DNA of 64,000 bases. It comes from Galeopsis tetrahit (Eukaryota > Streptophyta > Magnoliopsida > Lamiales > Lamiaceae). Below are positions 1-11,179 of this stretch, in pieces; position 1 is the stretch's first letter, and the number at the start of each line of letters is the position of its first letter. The stretch covers positions 41,943,494 to 42,007,493 of the forward strand of contig OY776133.1 in assembly GCA_963675135.1 (NCBI GenBank). The letters are read 5' to 3'. The notes beneath the pieces are model-generated. The model searched no databases. It saw nothing but the letters and a program-made list of their open reading frames with translations, and was not told where the DNA came from. The translations under genes and the position numbers were made by a program.

Positions 1-13
1 GTCGTTTATACAT

Positions 14-1224
14 TGTTGATGTTGGAATAAGTGTTTTGTATAATGATCCAACACTTACAGTCGAGTGTTGTAACTAATGTTTCCAACACTTATGACAACA
101 TTAGAATTTTCCCTTCCTTTTCTCACTAACTCCGATCTTACACTTGTTGCTTAGTAATGTCCCTAATTCAGTTAGAAGACGTGGACAACACCTAGGTCAT
201 GCAGTTATATAGGAGTGAGAGTTATTAAGCTTAAGATAACAAGTTCCTACATTCAAGAGATTTGGTGGAATCAGTATCAATCAAGATTAAATCAAGAGAT
301 TATGCTGCAATTAAGGATAATCACAACGACTAGTTGATTGAAGATTAGTCCTATAAATACAAGATCAAACTCATGTGTGAAGACACGGGAGATTACGGAA
401 GATTATACATTCAAGCTTTACGAAGAACACCCAGCTGACTAGAAGCAAGCACATTCAAGTTCAGAGTTCTTCAAAAGCCTTTTTACTTGGCATAATCCTT
501 CCACCGACAAGAAACTGAACCTTGTTTATCATTAGATACATTTATGTGTTTAGGCATAGAGGTTAAGCAATTTATTGCTTGAACCATTAGTTGGAGATAG
601 ATCAAAACAACCCAAACCCAAACAGTATAACCAGTATAAGGTCTAAGTTGTTAAACTTGTAAAGAGTACAAGTGCTCTCAAACACTTGTGGAGAACTTAG
701 CACTTTGGAAGTTGCTCAGATCTCAAAGTCTTCCTCTTGGGACTCAAAAGGACAAGCCCCTTTTATTTGGTGATTAAAGGATTAAAATTACGAGCAGATC
801 GTGATAGTGGACGTAGGATCTGATATCCGAACCACTATAATTTCTGGTTTTATTTACTTTATTGTTATTTAAATTACGCATCTTATTATCATTATTCATA
901 TTGCATATTGATTTAAAAGTGTTTGTGAAAAGAGCTCACTTAAGGACAATTTCAAAAATAGTAGACTACAAGTCAGTTGAGTACTTTAATTTGGGTAAGA
1001 AAGGTTTCTCTACAATACGAACGAGTCTAAACAAAAGGGCCCATACATTCCGCAAACTTATATTCAGTAGAGTACCTAGTAAGTTGGATCAGCAGACTAG
1101 CCAATCCAGCAGACTAAGTATATCAGCTGAGTAACCATACACTCTGTTTAGAAAAAGTTTTAAAGTCTATTCACCCCTCCCCTCTAGAGTTTAAACCCAT
1201 TCACTACTCGTTCAGAGACCAACA
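14..1224 (+). repeat. LTR of SIRE-like copia element C (upstream copy)
   Basis: The sequence starts TGTTGATGTTGG and ends GAGACCAACA, the TG...CA form of Ty1/copia LTRs. Near its end (about 1157-1200) it has the CACCCCTCCCCTCTAG-type tract also seen at the ends of the LTRs of elements A and D here. Its first 250 or so bases match the sequence starting at 7315, which supports the LTR call. It lacks the primer-binding site expected just downstream; RNase H-like coding sequence follows almost at once. Either the interior was deleted up to the LTR edge, or this LTR belongs to another insertion. No 5-bp target duplication is visible (left tacat, right aaagg). ORFs within it are not genes. Confidence 0.8.
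352..359 (+). promoter_or_regulatory. TATA box of the copia C LTR promoter
   Basis: TATAAATA lies about 340 bases into the LTR, where a U3/R boundary would be expected. The same octamer occurs in the LTRs of elements A, B, D and E in this window, so it is probably the retroelement core promoter. The function is inferred from position. Confidence 0.55.
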
Positions 1225-1227
1225 AAA

Positions 1228-1981
1228 GGTTTGGTTTAGAAAACTCTAAACACATGAAGACACCTATGGGATAAACTCAAAAACGGAGTAAAGATAATGT
1301 TGGCCAGAATGTTGATCCAATATTATACAGATCAATGATAGGCAGTCTCCTTTATTTGAGCTCTAGTAGGCCTGTTATTATGTTCAGTGTATGTTTATAT
1401 GTTAGATATCAATCTAATCCTAATGAATCACATATGAATCTTGTCAAAAGAATTATAAAATATGTTGTAGGAACATGTGATTTAGGTATTTGGTATAGCA
1501 AAGATACAAATTGTACCTTGATTATGTATAGTGATGCAGATTGAGCAGGTGATTGTGATGATATAAAAAGCAAAAGTGGAGGATGCTTTTATATGGGGAA
1601 CAACTTGATCTCTTGGCAGAGTAGAAAGTAAAATTGTGTTTCACAATCCACAGCTGAATCAGAATACATTGCAACAGGGAGTTGTTGTACTCAATTATTA
1701 TGGTTGAAAAAATGTTTCATGATTATGACTTAACTAGTGATGTATTAACTGTGTACTGTGATAATACAAGTGTTATTAATATCTCTAAAAATCCAGTGCA
1801 ACATTCATTGACAAGGCATATGAGTATTAGACATCACTTCATTAGAGATCTTGTTGAAAATGAAGTAGTAAAATTGGAGTACATTTCTACTGAAAAGCAA
1901 TTGACTGACATTTTTACTATAGCTCTTGATGATAAGAGGTTTTCATCCCTTCGAAAATCTCTTGGTTTATGTAATATCTGA
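1228..1981 (+). pseudogene. Copia C RNase H remnant (3' end of pol)
   Basis: The translation resembles the end of copia pol: the segment linking RT to RNase H (FGLENSKHMKTPM, then MIGSLLYLSSSRP), then SDAD, LISWQSRK, STAESEYIATGSCCTQLLW, the SIRHHFIRDLVE block and the QLTDIFTIALDDKRFSSLRK C-terminus. These blocks match the RNase H parts of elements A, B and D in order. The frame is broken by stops (for example after YSDAD and after SRK) and at least one frame change near 1700-1730. RT, integrase, protease and gag are absent upstream, where the LTR ends at 1224. It would have degraded the RNA strand during reverse transcription; here it is dead. Confidence 0.85.
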
Positions 1982-2172
1982 ATTTATGATCTAGGATATT
2001 TCTCTTATTTGTTTCCTTGCTATAATTTTCGTAATTGTTGAATTTAATGCAATTCCTTATGATGGTATTTGAATTTTGAGTGACTTGTGAAAAATACTAA
2101 TAAGTGCATGTACATATCTCAAATGCATGAAAGAAAATTACATATTGCATGTTTTATAAATTACCGAGTAAC

Positions 2173-4072
2173 CACTATAAGAAACATGGAGGGAATAGCG
2201 ACAAAAAATTTGCGACAAATCAAAATTTCATCGCTAAAATCAATTTTCAGCAATGAAATATATATATTTCATCAGTATATTAGCAACAAAATTGCTTCAT
2301 TTTGTTGTTAATAATCAAAACAGCAATGAAAATTATATTTCGTCGCTAATATTTTGCGATGAAATAAAAAATTTCGTGGCTAATTTCATGAAATTAATTT
2401 TTGCAACAAAATTTATATATTTCATCGCTATATTAGCAACAATTGTCTTCATTTTGTTGTTAATAATCAGAACATCAATGAAAATTATATGTCGTCGCCA
2501 ATATTTTGCGATGAAATAGAAATTTTCGTGGCTAATTTCTTGAAATTAATTTTTGCAACAAAATTTATATATTTCATCGCTATATTAGCAACAAATTTCT
2601 TCATTTTGTTGTTAAAAATTAAAACATCAATGAAAATTATATTTCGTGTCTAATAATTTAGCGACAAATTGAAATTTTATTGTTAATATTTGCGAGAAAA
2701 TTTAATATTTGCGAGAAAATTAAAATATTTCATTACGTTATTAGCAAAAAAATATTTTATTTTATTGTTAATAATCAGAACAATAATGAAAATTATATTT
2801 CGTCTCTAATATTTTAGTGATTAGATAGAAATTTTCATATTTAATTCTCATGAATTAAAAATAGTTGTCGTTTAAACATAATAAAGAAAAAAAGTTTGAG
2901 TGCATACATAGTGTGAAACAATAGAGACGATTCCAACACTATGATGTATGAAATAATAGGATTAATTTGACATATTAAGTTTTTTGTTTGATTTATTTTG
3001 GGGTATAATTTCTTGATTTCATTATGTATAATTTATTTTATGTTTTTCTGTTTTCTTGATTTCATTAAATATTTTTTGTTATTTGTACTAAGCATGAGGG
3101 AAGAGTACTACTTCAACTATGCATATTAAATCTAGAAAATCAGTTTAAATGTTTAATAATTCTCCAAAATTTTGTGTCTTATATATATAAGTTTGAATGT
3201 TTATAAAAATATTTATAAATATGAAGATGCAAATGAAGATGGACATAAAGATGAGAGGATGAAGATTGGATGTAATATTTATTATTTTTTTGAAATTGTT
3301 AACGTAACATTGATTTTTTACAATTGAAATTGTTTTAAATATTACAATTATCTATCTATATATATATATAATTGTTACAAGTTAAAAATTAATCAATTAA
3401 TATATGTGAAATAAATTAATTAAATAAGTAAAATTAACTAAATTAGTAACAATTGAATACATATATAATTAATAAAAAAAAAAAAGAACCAAAGAGCTGT
3501 CTGTCCGAGTGGTGGGCGACCGGGATCAATTCCCACAAAGACCAAATAAATATTCATTTAAATAAAATGGGGAGGGGTATGCGGGTTGGTTGGGTCGTGT
3601 GTTGGTGCATGTGTGGGTGTGGGTGCGGTTCGGTTGAGTCGGGTTGGTTGTAGGTGCGGGTCGGGTTGGGTGCGGGTGTGGGCGTGTGTGCGGGTCGGGT
3701 TGGTCGAGTGCGGTAGTGGATTTAGAGAACAATTCGTAAATCGGATATCCATAGCCAAATATTAACGAAAAAAATATGGGTTTCATCGCTAACATTTTGT
3801 CGCTAATTTGAGTTAGCGATGAAATAATTTTATCGTAGGATTTGTTGATATATACACTCATTGCTAACGTGTTTGCGACAAATGTTTGATTTTCCTTCCA
3901 AACATTTTGCGATGAAACTCATATTTTCATCGCTAATATTTTGCGATGAAACTCAAATTTTTATCGCTAATATTTGCGACAAAATTATTTCATCGCTAAC
4001 GTGAGTTAGCGAAGAAAATATTAGAATTAGCGACAATTTTTTTCGCGGCTAAATTGCAGTTTTCTTGTAGTG
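2173..4072. mobile_element. CACTA-like non-autonomous transposon 1
   Basis: It begins CACTATAAGAAAC and ends TTTTCTTGTAGTG, matching CACTA (En/Spm) termini. Both subterminal regions are packed with short direct and inverted motifs of the type GCGACGAAAT / ATTTCGTCGCTAA, which in CACTA elements bind TnpA. It is closely related to the element at 7769-9805 in its left arm, the central AT-rich part (about 2870-3450) and the right arm. No transposase coding sequence is present. It sits between the RNase H and ORF3 of copia C. A 3-bp target duplication is not evident (aac left, ata right), so the ends may have mutated. Confidence 0.75.
3573..3720. repeat. G-rich minisatellite-like tract in CACTA-like element 1
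   Basis: About 150 bases of degenerate GGGTTGG, GTGCGGGT and GGGTCGGGTT units on the plus strand, in sharp contrast to the AT-rich surroundings. The homologous place in element 2 (about 9562-9621) has a shorter version, so the array has expanded or contracted. ORFs on both strands here are a by-product of the lack of stops in GC-rich repeats. Runs of G could form quadruplexes, which is inference. Confidence 0.7.
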
Positions 4073-4758
4073 ATATAAATTGCATCAAAATATTCACAAA
4101 TCCATTAAGTAACTATGGGGCACTGAGTTCGCTACTACGATGCACTCTTTTCATGATCAAAAGATGGATCAATGTGAAGTGTGATAAAATGAAAAGAAAA
4201 TAGTGCAACACATATGAAGTAAATTCTTGAAAAAACTGTGTTGAGATGTATAGAATGCCAACAATAGTCCCAACACTTGTTTAATCATATTTGAATTTCT
4301 ATTTTCTTTTTTTTGAATTAGTTATTTTTTATAATTATTAATTTTATTCTCTGAAATTAATTAATTGTGATTTATCTGTATTTATTTACTTATTTTATTC
4401 AGTTATTATTTAAATTATTTTTAATATTTTATTCCAGCTTATTCTCCATTTACACACGATCTTATAGTGGAGAAGTTAATCCCACTAGTTCACTCTCAAT
4501 TTCCAGAAATCGTGTCTTTCTCCTTCCTTACCCCTTCCTCTATAAATTAGTCTACATGAGTGATTTGCTTAATACATTACAAGCTTTGTTAATCTTTGAA
4601 GCACGGTAATTATAGTGTTAATTAATTTATAGCACTCAATATTATTTGCAGCAAATGTCATAACATTTTAAGGGTCAGTTCGAATTTATTTGAATTGGAA
4701 TTTGAAAGGTTTCTTGTTTGCTAAACACTTGCCTTGATTTGGGTATACATATTGTATT
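4073..4758 (+). other. Copia C spacer and leader upstream of ORF3
   Basis: AT-rich non-coding sequence between the CACTA insertion and the ORF3 start of element C. From about 4430 it changes to a pyrimidine-rich leader-like stretch (TTTCTCCTTCCTTACCCC) with a TATA-like box at 4541. No other gene is seen. Confidence 0.5.
4541..4548 (+). promoter_or_regulatory. Possible internal TATA box upstream of copia C ORF3
   Basis: TATAAATT lies about 218 bases upstream of the ORF3 ATG (4759), after a CT-rich stretch. A comparable TATATATA lies about 115 bases upstream of the ORF3 of element A. This may be an internal promoter for the additional ORF; it is inferred from sequence only. Confidence 0.3.
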
Positions 4759-6903
4759 ATGTCAAACAACACACAAGCCCCTGCTTCACACTCGAATTCA
4801 AGCCCTACCAAATCCTCTCAATCTCAAAATCCTCTCAACTTGCTCGCTGAAATGACATCATCCAACACCCCAAGCAAATCCTAGTCACCAAACTCACCAA
4901 CCTTCACCGAGGGCAAGTCCCTTACGAAGATATCCATGCATCATCCCCTCGAACAGAATCACTTCAAATTGTTCCTTACAACCCACTGGATATTCGATCA
5001 GAAATTGCGAATGCCGATGCTGAAGCTTCTGCTTCAAAACCCACAGTTGATCAACAAAATGATCAATCATTTGAAGCCCCTACTCTTGAAACCGAACCTG
5101 TCACTCTCAACTTCCAATTAGGCACCCCTTTTGAAACTTTGAAGGATGCCTACTAAACCCTAAGTCGCAAAACAACATACCCTGTTATTGTGCTCGAAGG
5201 AGAAACTCTGGATAATGCTATGTTCAGAGGTGATGCACCACAACCTCCAACACAGGATGTTGACATGCAAGATCGATTAGGCTCCTCTGATGAAGAAGTA
5301 CTGGCTGCAAAGTTTGAAAAACATCATAGAGAACGAAAGGGAACGAAGAAAGCCTTTGTTCATACTGCAAGGAAATGGCCAGGTGTGAAGAGAAAATACC
5401 AGAGAAACCTTGGGAAGAGAGTTGACTACTCAGGAAAAGGGAAGAAGCCCAAAACGGATGGTGATGCATCCGAGCCCATTGTAGTCTCTAACTCTGAACC
5501 TGAAGCTGAGCCTGAACAGAATCCACCCCAAGAGGAAGTGAACGAGGCTGATGTTGATGAAGTGGCCGAGGATATTGAAGAACATAATGAAGAAAGTGAT
5601 TACACTCCAAGAGTTCGGACTCGAAGGTCAAAAAGGCACTGCAAGGCCGCTAGTGTTTCCTCTCCGATGGCAACACCCGAACCATCTTATCTAGAATAAT
5701 CATCCAGTTCCACAGAAGATGAAGATGAGGTACTATTTTCTTCTAATGATAGAAATAGTGACACTGATGAAGAATATTATGATAACACTAGTGAACAATA
5801 TAGAACTATATGAAATAGGCAAATTTTGAGTGAAAGGCTGATCAAAGTAACTGATTTTGAAGATATGAATCTGTTAGATTGGCTTAGGGAGAGATCATTA
5901 TTGAATTCTCTTCAATTTGCATGTCCTTACATTGTTGAGTGGGTGTATGAATTTTATGCTAATGTCACTGAGCACACTGGAGATCCTAACTCTACTCGTT
6001 ATGGTCATATTTGGTTTAGAGGTAATAGGATTATGATCACCCCTAGATTGATCAATATCATGCTCAAAACCAAAATAATGTTTGATCCTATTGTAATAGA
6101 TTTTTATGTGATGATTAGTATATTGACTGGGGGAGTAATTACTAAATGGAGACATAAGGTTGCTTGCATCTAAATTGACAAGTTTGTATTATGTCCTGCA
6201 TAAGTTGGTATGTTTCAATTGGTTGCCAACCACAAACAATACCACCTTAACACTTGAACAGGCTGTACTCACGTAAAAGATAGGTCACCTGAAAAGATTT
6301 AACCTAGGACAGGTTATTTTCAACAACATGATGACTTTCAAATGCAACATGTCTGGAAGAGGTATACTCCCATATCCTTGTTTGTTGTATAAGTTCTTGG
6401 TTGATAAGGTTTTCCCAAGGCCTGAAAGTGAAGTGATCAGCAAATATATCCCTAGGTTTAGTATATCAAATCAGTCCAGAGTTGCAGGAGAAAGAGTGGT
6501 TGATCTTCCTCTTCGAAGGAATGATACAGAAGCAGGTCCCAATCCTGTCCCCAGGAATGATGCTCAGAATGATCCCATCCATTCCACAACACTGCCTCCA
6601 GAAGCAGTTGTTGCTTCTGTGTACTTATCTTCACACTATATTATGAGACAAATTGACATTTTGCAGGGGTCAATCACCAACTTACAGAGTTTAGTGGAGG
6701 ATCTACTCGTCCAAAAGAGATTTTGGATGGATCTCCTTTCTACCTCAACAGGGGGAGTAACTGATGGTTATCAAATTCCACAACCAACTAACCTTGCTCG
6801 TCCTACTGTAGATGAGGACCTTGCTGATGCTGACAGAAATGATGGTGATCCTGCTGACACTGGAATGAGGGTGACAACTGCTGAACAAGAGGGAGAAGAT
6901 TAA
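4759..6903 (+). pseudogene. Copia C third ORF (ORF3), degenerate; 'putative plant transposon protein'-like
   Basis: The reading frame starts MSNNTQAPASHS at 4759 and hits a stop at 4882-4884. Coding resumes at 5190-5699 as an acidic, basic-tailed segment with an E/D-rich run (EPEAEPEQNPPQEEV) and KRKYQRN/GKGKKPK basic patches. The same frame continues past stops at 5697 and about 5811 to 6173. That part has VYEFYANVTEHTG and WFRGNRIMITPRLIN, like the 'putative plant transposon protein' domain found in many plant retroelements. A different frame then runs 6328-6903 with GILPYPCLLYKFL. No signal peptide or membrane segment was seen, so calling it env is not supported. The domain assignment is from memory of the family. 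Several stops and a frameshift make it a pseudogene. Confidence 0.6.
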
Positions 6904-7314
6904 GACATTCAAGATCTATATGGAGATCTGAATGTAGGATGAGCTTGAAGACCGGGGGAGCTTACATTATGGGGGAGTCTGTGCAGATTATGAAGATGCA
7001 GCTGATATGTTTCAACCCAATCCTTTCCCACAATGTTAATTCAGTTCTCTTGGTTGTAAAACTTTTGTACTTATGTTATGTTTTTATTTCCTAAAACTCT
7101 GTTTTTACTTTATGTAATTATTTATGATTTCCCTTAAGTTTATGTTATTTAAATCTAAGTATGTTATTTGGTTTAGATGTTTTTTTTATAAATTTGATCT
7201 AATACAACTGCTACTTCATTTTTTGAAATATTAATTGTGTTAACTTCTTAATCAATGTTTTTATATGTGCGAATATCAGTAGTGTTGATGTATAAAGGTC
7301 AAATTGGGGCAGAT
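6904..7314 (+). other. Copia C 3' untranslated region with polypurine tract
   Basis: Non-coding sequence following ORF3, with GGGGGAGCTT-type purine runs (about 6953-6975) and, directly before the downstream LTR, AAATTGGGGCAGA (about 7300-7312). The latter sits where the polypurine tract that primes plus-strand DNA synthesis is expected. No gene is visible. Confidence 0.55.
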
Positions 7315-7768
7315 TGTTGATCTTGGAATAAGTGTTTTGTATAATGTTCCAACACTTACAGTCGAGTGTTGTAACTAATGTTCCCAACACTTATGACAAT
7401 ATCAGAATTTGCCCTTCCTTTTTTCACTAACTCCGATCTTACACTTGTTTCTTAGTAATGTCCCTAATGCAGTTAGAAGAAGTGGACAACACCCAAGTCA
7501 TGCAGTTGTATATGAGTGAGAAATTACTAAGCATAAGATAACAAGTTCCTACATTCAAGGAGATGTGAAGAGAAGTTCCACACCGCTTGATCTAACGGTT
7601 GTGATCGATGATCATAGGAGTTGAAGGCAGTTCGTCCATGAAGTCTATAAATACCGAAGGTTACCTCAACACAAGATACACAAGAAGAAAAGCTAAATAA
7701 TGATTACTAGTCTATTGAATGCGCATACGCTTCTAGTTAGGAATATTATTGTTTCTTCTTGTAGATTA
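7315..7768 (+). repeat. Copia C downstream LTR, partial or diverged
   Basis: It starts TGTTGATCTTGGAATAAG directly after the polypurine tract and matches the LTR at 14 for about 250 bases (to about 7565). After that the two copies cannot be aligned by eye, although a TATAAATA box persists at 7646-7653. The rest may be a diverged LTR subfamily or other DNA. The same unit is interrupted at 7769 by CACTA-like element 2 and at 9899 by a LINE. The right end cannot be located. Confidence 0.6.
7646..7653 (+). promoter_or_regulatory. TATA box in the copia C downstream LTR
   Basis: TATAAATA occurs about 331 bases into the LTR, close to the 338-base offset in the upstream copy. It is a promoter candidate by position. 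Confidence 0.45.
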
Positions 7769-9805
7769 CACTACAAGAAACAGGGGGAATAGCGACGAAA
7801 ATTTTGCGACAAATCTAAATTTCATCTCTAAAATCAATTTTTAGCAAAGAAATATAAATTTTCGTCGCTAAATTCCTAGATTTAATATTTGCAACAAAAA
7901 TTATATATTTCATCGCTATATTAGCAACAAATTGCTTCATTTCGTTGTTAATAATCAAAATAGCAATGCAAATTATATTTCGTCGCTAATATTTTGCAAC
8001 GAAATAAAAATTTTCGCCGCTAAATTCTTAGATTTAATATTTGCAACAAAATTTATATATTTCATCGCTATATTAGAAACAAATTCCTTCATTTTGTTGT
8101 TAATAATCAAAACAACAATGAAAATTATATTTCGTCGCTAATATTTTGCGTTGAAATAGAAATTTTTGTGGCTAATTTCTTGAAATTTATTTTTGCAACA
8201 AAATTTATATATTTCATCGCTATATTAGCAACAATTTTCTTCATTTTGTTGTTAATAATCAGAACATCAATGAAAATTATATTTCGTCACCAATATTTTG
8301 CGATGAAATAGAAATTTTCGTGGCTAATTTCTTAAAATTAATTTTAGCAATAAAATTTATATATTTCATCGCTATATTAGCAACAAATTGCTCCATTTTG
8401 TTGTTAATAATCAGAACAAGAATGAAAATTATATTTCGTCACAAATATTTTGCGATGAAATGGAAATTTTCATGGCTAATTTAATGAAATTAATTTTTGC
8501 GATGAAATTAAAATATTTCATCGCTATACTAGCAACGAATTGATTCATTTTGTTGTTAATAATCAGAACAACAATGTAAATTATATTTCGTCGCTAATAT
8601 TTTAGCGACAAAATTGAAATTTGTATGACTAATTTTGTGGATTTAAATTTGCGAGAAAATTAAAATATTTCATCACCTTATTAGGAAAATGATATTTTAT
8701 TTTATTGTTAATAATTAGAACAATAATGAAAATTATATTTCGTGTCTAATATTTTAGTAATTAAATAGAAATTTTCATATTTAATTCTCATGAATTAGAA
8801 ATGGTTGTCGTTTAAACATAATAAAGGAAAAAAAATTCAGTGCATGATAGTGTAAAGCAATAGAGACGATTCTAACACTATGATGTTTGAAATAATAAGA
8901 TCAATATAATTTCATTTACACTCATTAATTTGACGTATTAAGTTTTTCGTTTGATTTATTTTGGGGTATAATCTCTTGATTTCATTATGTATAATTTGTT
9001 TTATGTTTTCCTATTTTTCTGTTTTCTTGATTTCATTAATTATTTGTTGTTATTTCTACTAAGCATGAGGGAAGAGTACTACTTCAACTATACATATTAA
9101 ATCTAGAAAATCGGTTTAAATGTTTAATAATTCTCCAAAATTTTGTGTCTTATATAAATCAATTTGAATGTTTATAAAAATATTTATAAATATGAAGATG
9201 CAAATAAAAATGGACATAAAGATGAGAGGATGAAGATTGAATGTAATATTTATTATTTTTTTGGAATTTTTAAAGTAACATTGATTTTTTACAATTGAAA
9301 TTGTTTTAAAAATTACAAAATATATATATATATATATATAATTGTTATATATATATATATATATATGTGAAATAAATTAATTAAATGAGTAAAATTAACT
9401 AAATTGGTAACAATTGAATACATATATAATTAATATTAAAAACTGAACCAAAGAGTTGTCTGCCCGAGTGGTGGGCGCCCAGCTATGGGCGCCCATCCAC
9501 CCGGGATCAATTCCCACAAAGACCAAATAAATAATCATTTAAATAAAATGGTGAGGGGTATGCGAGTTGGGTACGGGTCGGTTTAGTCAGGTTGGGTGCG
9601 GGTCGGTTGGGTCGAGTGCGAAAGTAGGTTTAGAGAATAATTTGTAAATCGGATATCCCTGGCCAAATATTAGCGACAAAAATATGGGTTTCATCGCTAA
9701 CATTTGCAACAAAATTAAAATGTTTATCGCAAAAAATTAGTCACAAAGTAAGGAGCTATTATTTTAGACACGAAAAATTTAAAAAATTGCAGGTTTCTTG
9801 TAGTG
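7769..9805. mobile_element. CACTA-like non-autonomous transposon 2
   Basis: It starts CACTACAAGAAAC and ends GTTTCTTGTAGTG, near-perfect 13-bp terminal inverted repeats. It is flanked by the 3-bp duplication tta (7766-7768 and 9806-9808), the exact size made by CACTA transposases. The subterminal zones hold many TTTCGTCGCTAATATTTTGCG-type motifs in both orientations. Internally it parallels element 1 and includes a (TA)n tract, a GGGCGCCC-AGCTAT-GGGCGCCC hairpin at about 9474-9495 and a short G-rich tract. There is no coding capacity for a transposase, so it depends on a relative elsewhere. Confidence 0.9.
9320..9366. repeat. (TA)n microsatellite
   Basis: Two nearly pure TA runs separated by ATTGTTA inside CACTA-like element 2. 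The homologous spot in element 1 (about 3355-3371) has a much shorter run. Confidence 0.9.
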
Positions 9806-9882
9806 TTAGCATACTGTTGTAAACCCGAACAATTGTATGTTCATCGTGGTCTTATTTGCTAGGTTATATGTATAGATCAATG

Positions 9883-9898
9883 AGGGAGATAGTTTCAT
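9883..9898. repeat. Target-site duplication of the LINE (left copy)
   Basis: agggagatagtttcat here is repeated exactly at 13282-13297, bracketing the LINE. A 16-bp duplication is typical of target-primed reverse transcription. Confidence 0.92.
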
Positions 9899-10008
9899 TT
9901 TTTTTTTGAGCAAAAATTTAAAAACTATATTGCCCAAAAACGAATCACTCCCTAAGGAATGACGCCAACATCGTTACACTTCGCTCAACCCTCATCTTCC
10001 CACTCCAT

Positions 10009-11131
10009 CTAGACTTCGGGTAAAAAATCCCACTTGGTAAACCCAAGATAGGGAAAACCGTGGTCCGTCATTTGAAGTGGTACTCCTCCCTTTAACAATA
10101 TTCTCAATTCGATATTACACCGCATAATCCTATCGACTATTACAACGTGAAAATTATAATAATCAAAGCTACTCCTACTCCTTGCCATGCCAAACCCATC
10201 GCACGCCTTCCTTCTCCAATGCTTATGCCCTTTCCACTTTGACACAACGCCAATACTCCAATTCCTTAGAGCATCAATTCCTGCATAAAACCAAGCAAAA
10301 CAGCAGTACCAACTCCACAACACATAAACCACTAACACAATCTTCAATTTAAAGACCATGCCAATTAAAGCCTTTAATATCAGCCCCATGCAAGCAAGTG
10401 CTAAGTTAAACTCTTCGCACAATACCATCAATGTGCTCCCTATTCCCCTCAAACTTGAACTTATTTCTTACTCTCCAAACATGATAGACCACTGCGCAAA
10501 CACACAATCTAATCACATTTTTCTTAGCCATAGAAATGCCTCTCGATCTATGAATATCCTCAAACACCTCTTTCATATTAAGCACCCTACCCCTCCACCC
10601 AATCAACTTCTTGATGCTATCCCAAATGTACCCAACAAAAGGACACTCAAAGAACAAGTGATGGGCAGTCTCAACGCCATTAACACATAACATGCACATA
10701 ACGTCTTCCTCACCACCATAAGCCATGTCCTTGGTCCTAATTCTCCCCCTAGCCACCAACCAATTAATGAAAGCGAACTAGGGTGGAATATGGCCCCTCC
10801 AAATGTCTTTAAACCTGAAATCCAGTCGGGCAACACTAGGGTACAGCTCCTTATAAAGGCACCCAACCTTTAACCCTTTTACCGTACTAATCATATCCAG
10901 CTTTTGGATCGCATTATCAACGCCCCCATACGTCTCAATCAAGCTATTTCACATCAAGCCAATAGTCCATTGCAGCCTAGAGCTCATCCTATCGCACCTC
11001 ATGTCCCACACCGTCCCTCCTTTCAACCAATAATGCCCAACCCAACTGACCCAAAGGCTGTCCTTCTTCTTGTGAATATCCCACAACGTCCTACTAACCA
11101 AAACCTTATTCCACCCATCCATCCTTTTCAA
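10009..11131 (-). pseudogene. LINE ORF2 C-terminal part with zf-RVT-like domain
   Basis: Minus-strand segments at 10949-11131, 10406-10759 and 10009-10452 give the tail of the LINE polyprotein. It includes GGLGLKRMDGWNK and LWVSWVGHYWLKG, typical of the plant L1 region after RT, then CMLCVNGVETAHHLFFECPF, the cysteine/histidine zf-RVT motif. The segments lie in shifted frames with stops between them. The role of this domain in L1 elements is thought to be nucleic-acid binding during target-primed synthesis. Confidence 0.8.
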
Positions 11132-11179
11132 CCCTAGGCCCCCCTCCTCTTTATCCCTACAAATATCATCCCAAGCAAC

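Noticed and set aside
862..1134. 90-codon ORF inside the copia C LTR
   Set aside because: It begins at a non-ATG codon, lies wholly in an LTR, and its product has no recognisable domain.
3494..3540. A tRNA gene
   Set aside because: Only box A and box B-like phrases occur; no acceptor stem or anticodon arm can be formed.
3453..3861. ORFs on both strands across the G-rich tract
   Set aside because: They exist because the GC-rich repeat lacks stops; peptides are TRPHPHP or GCGCG-type low complexity.
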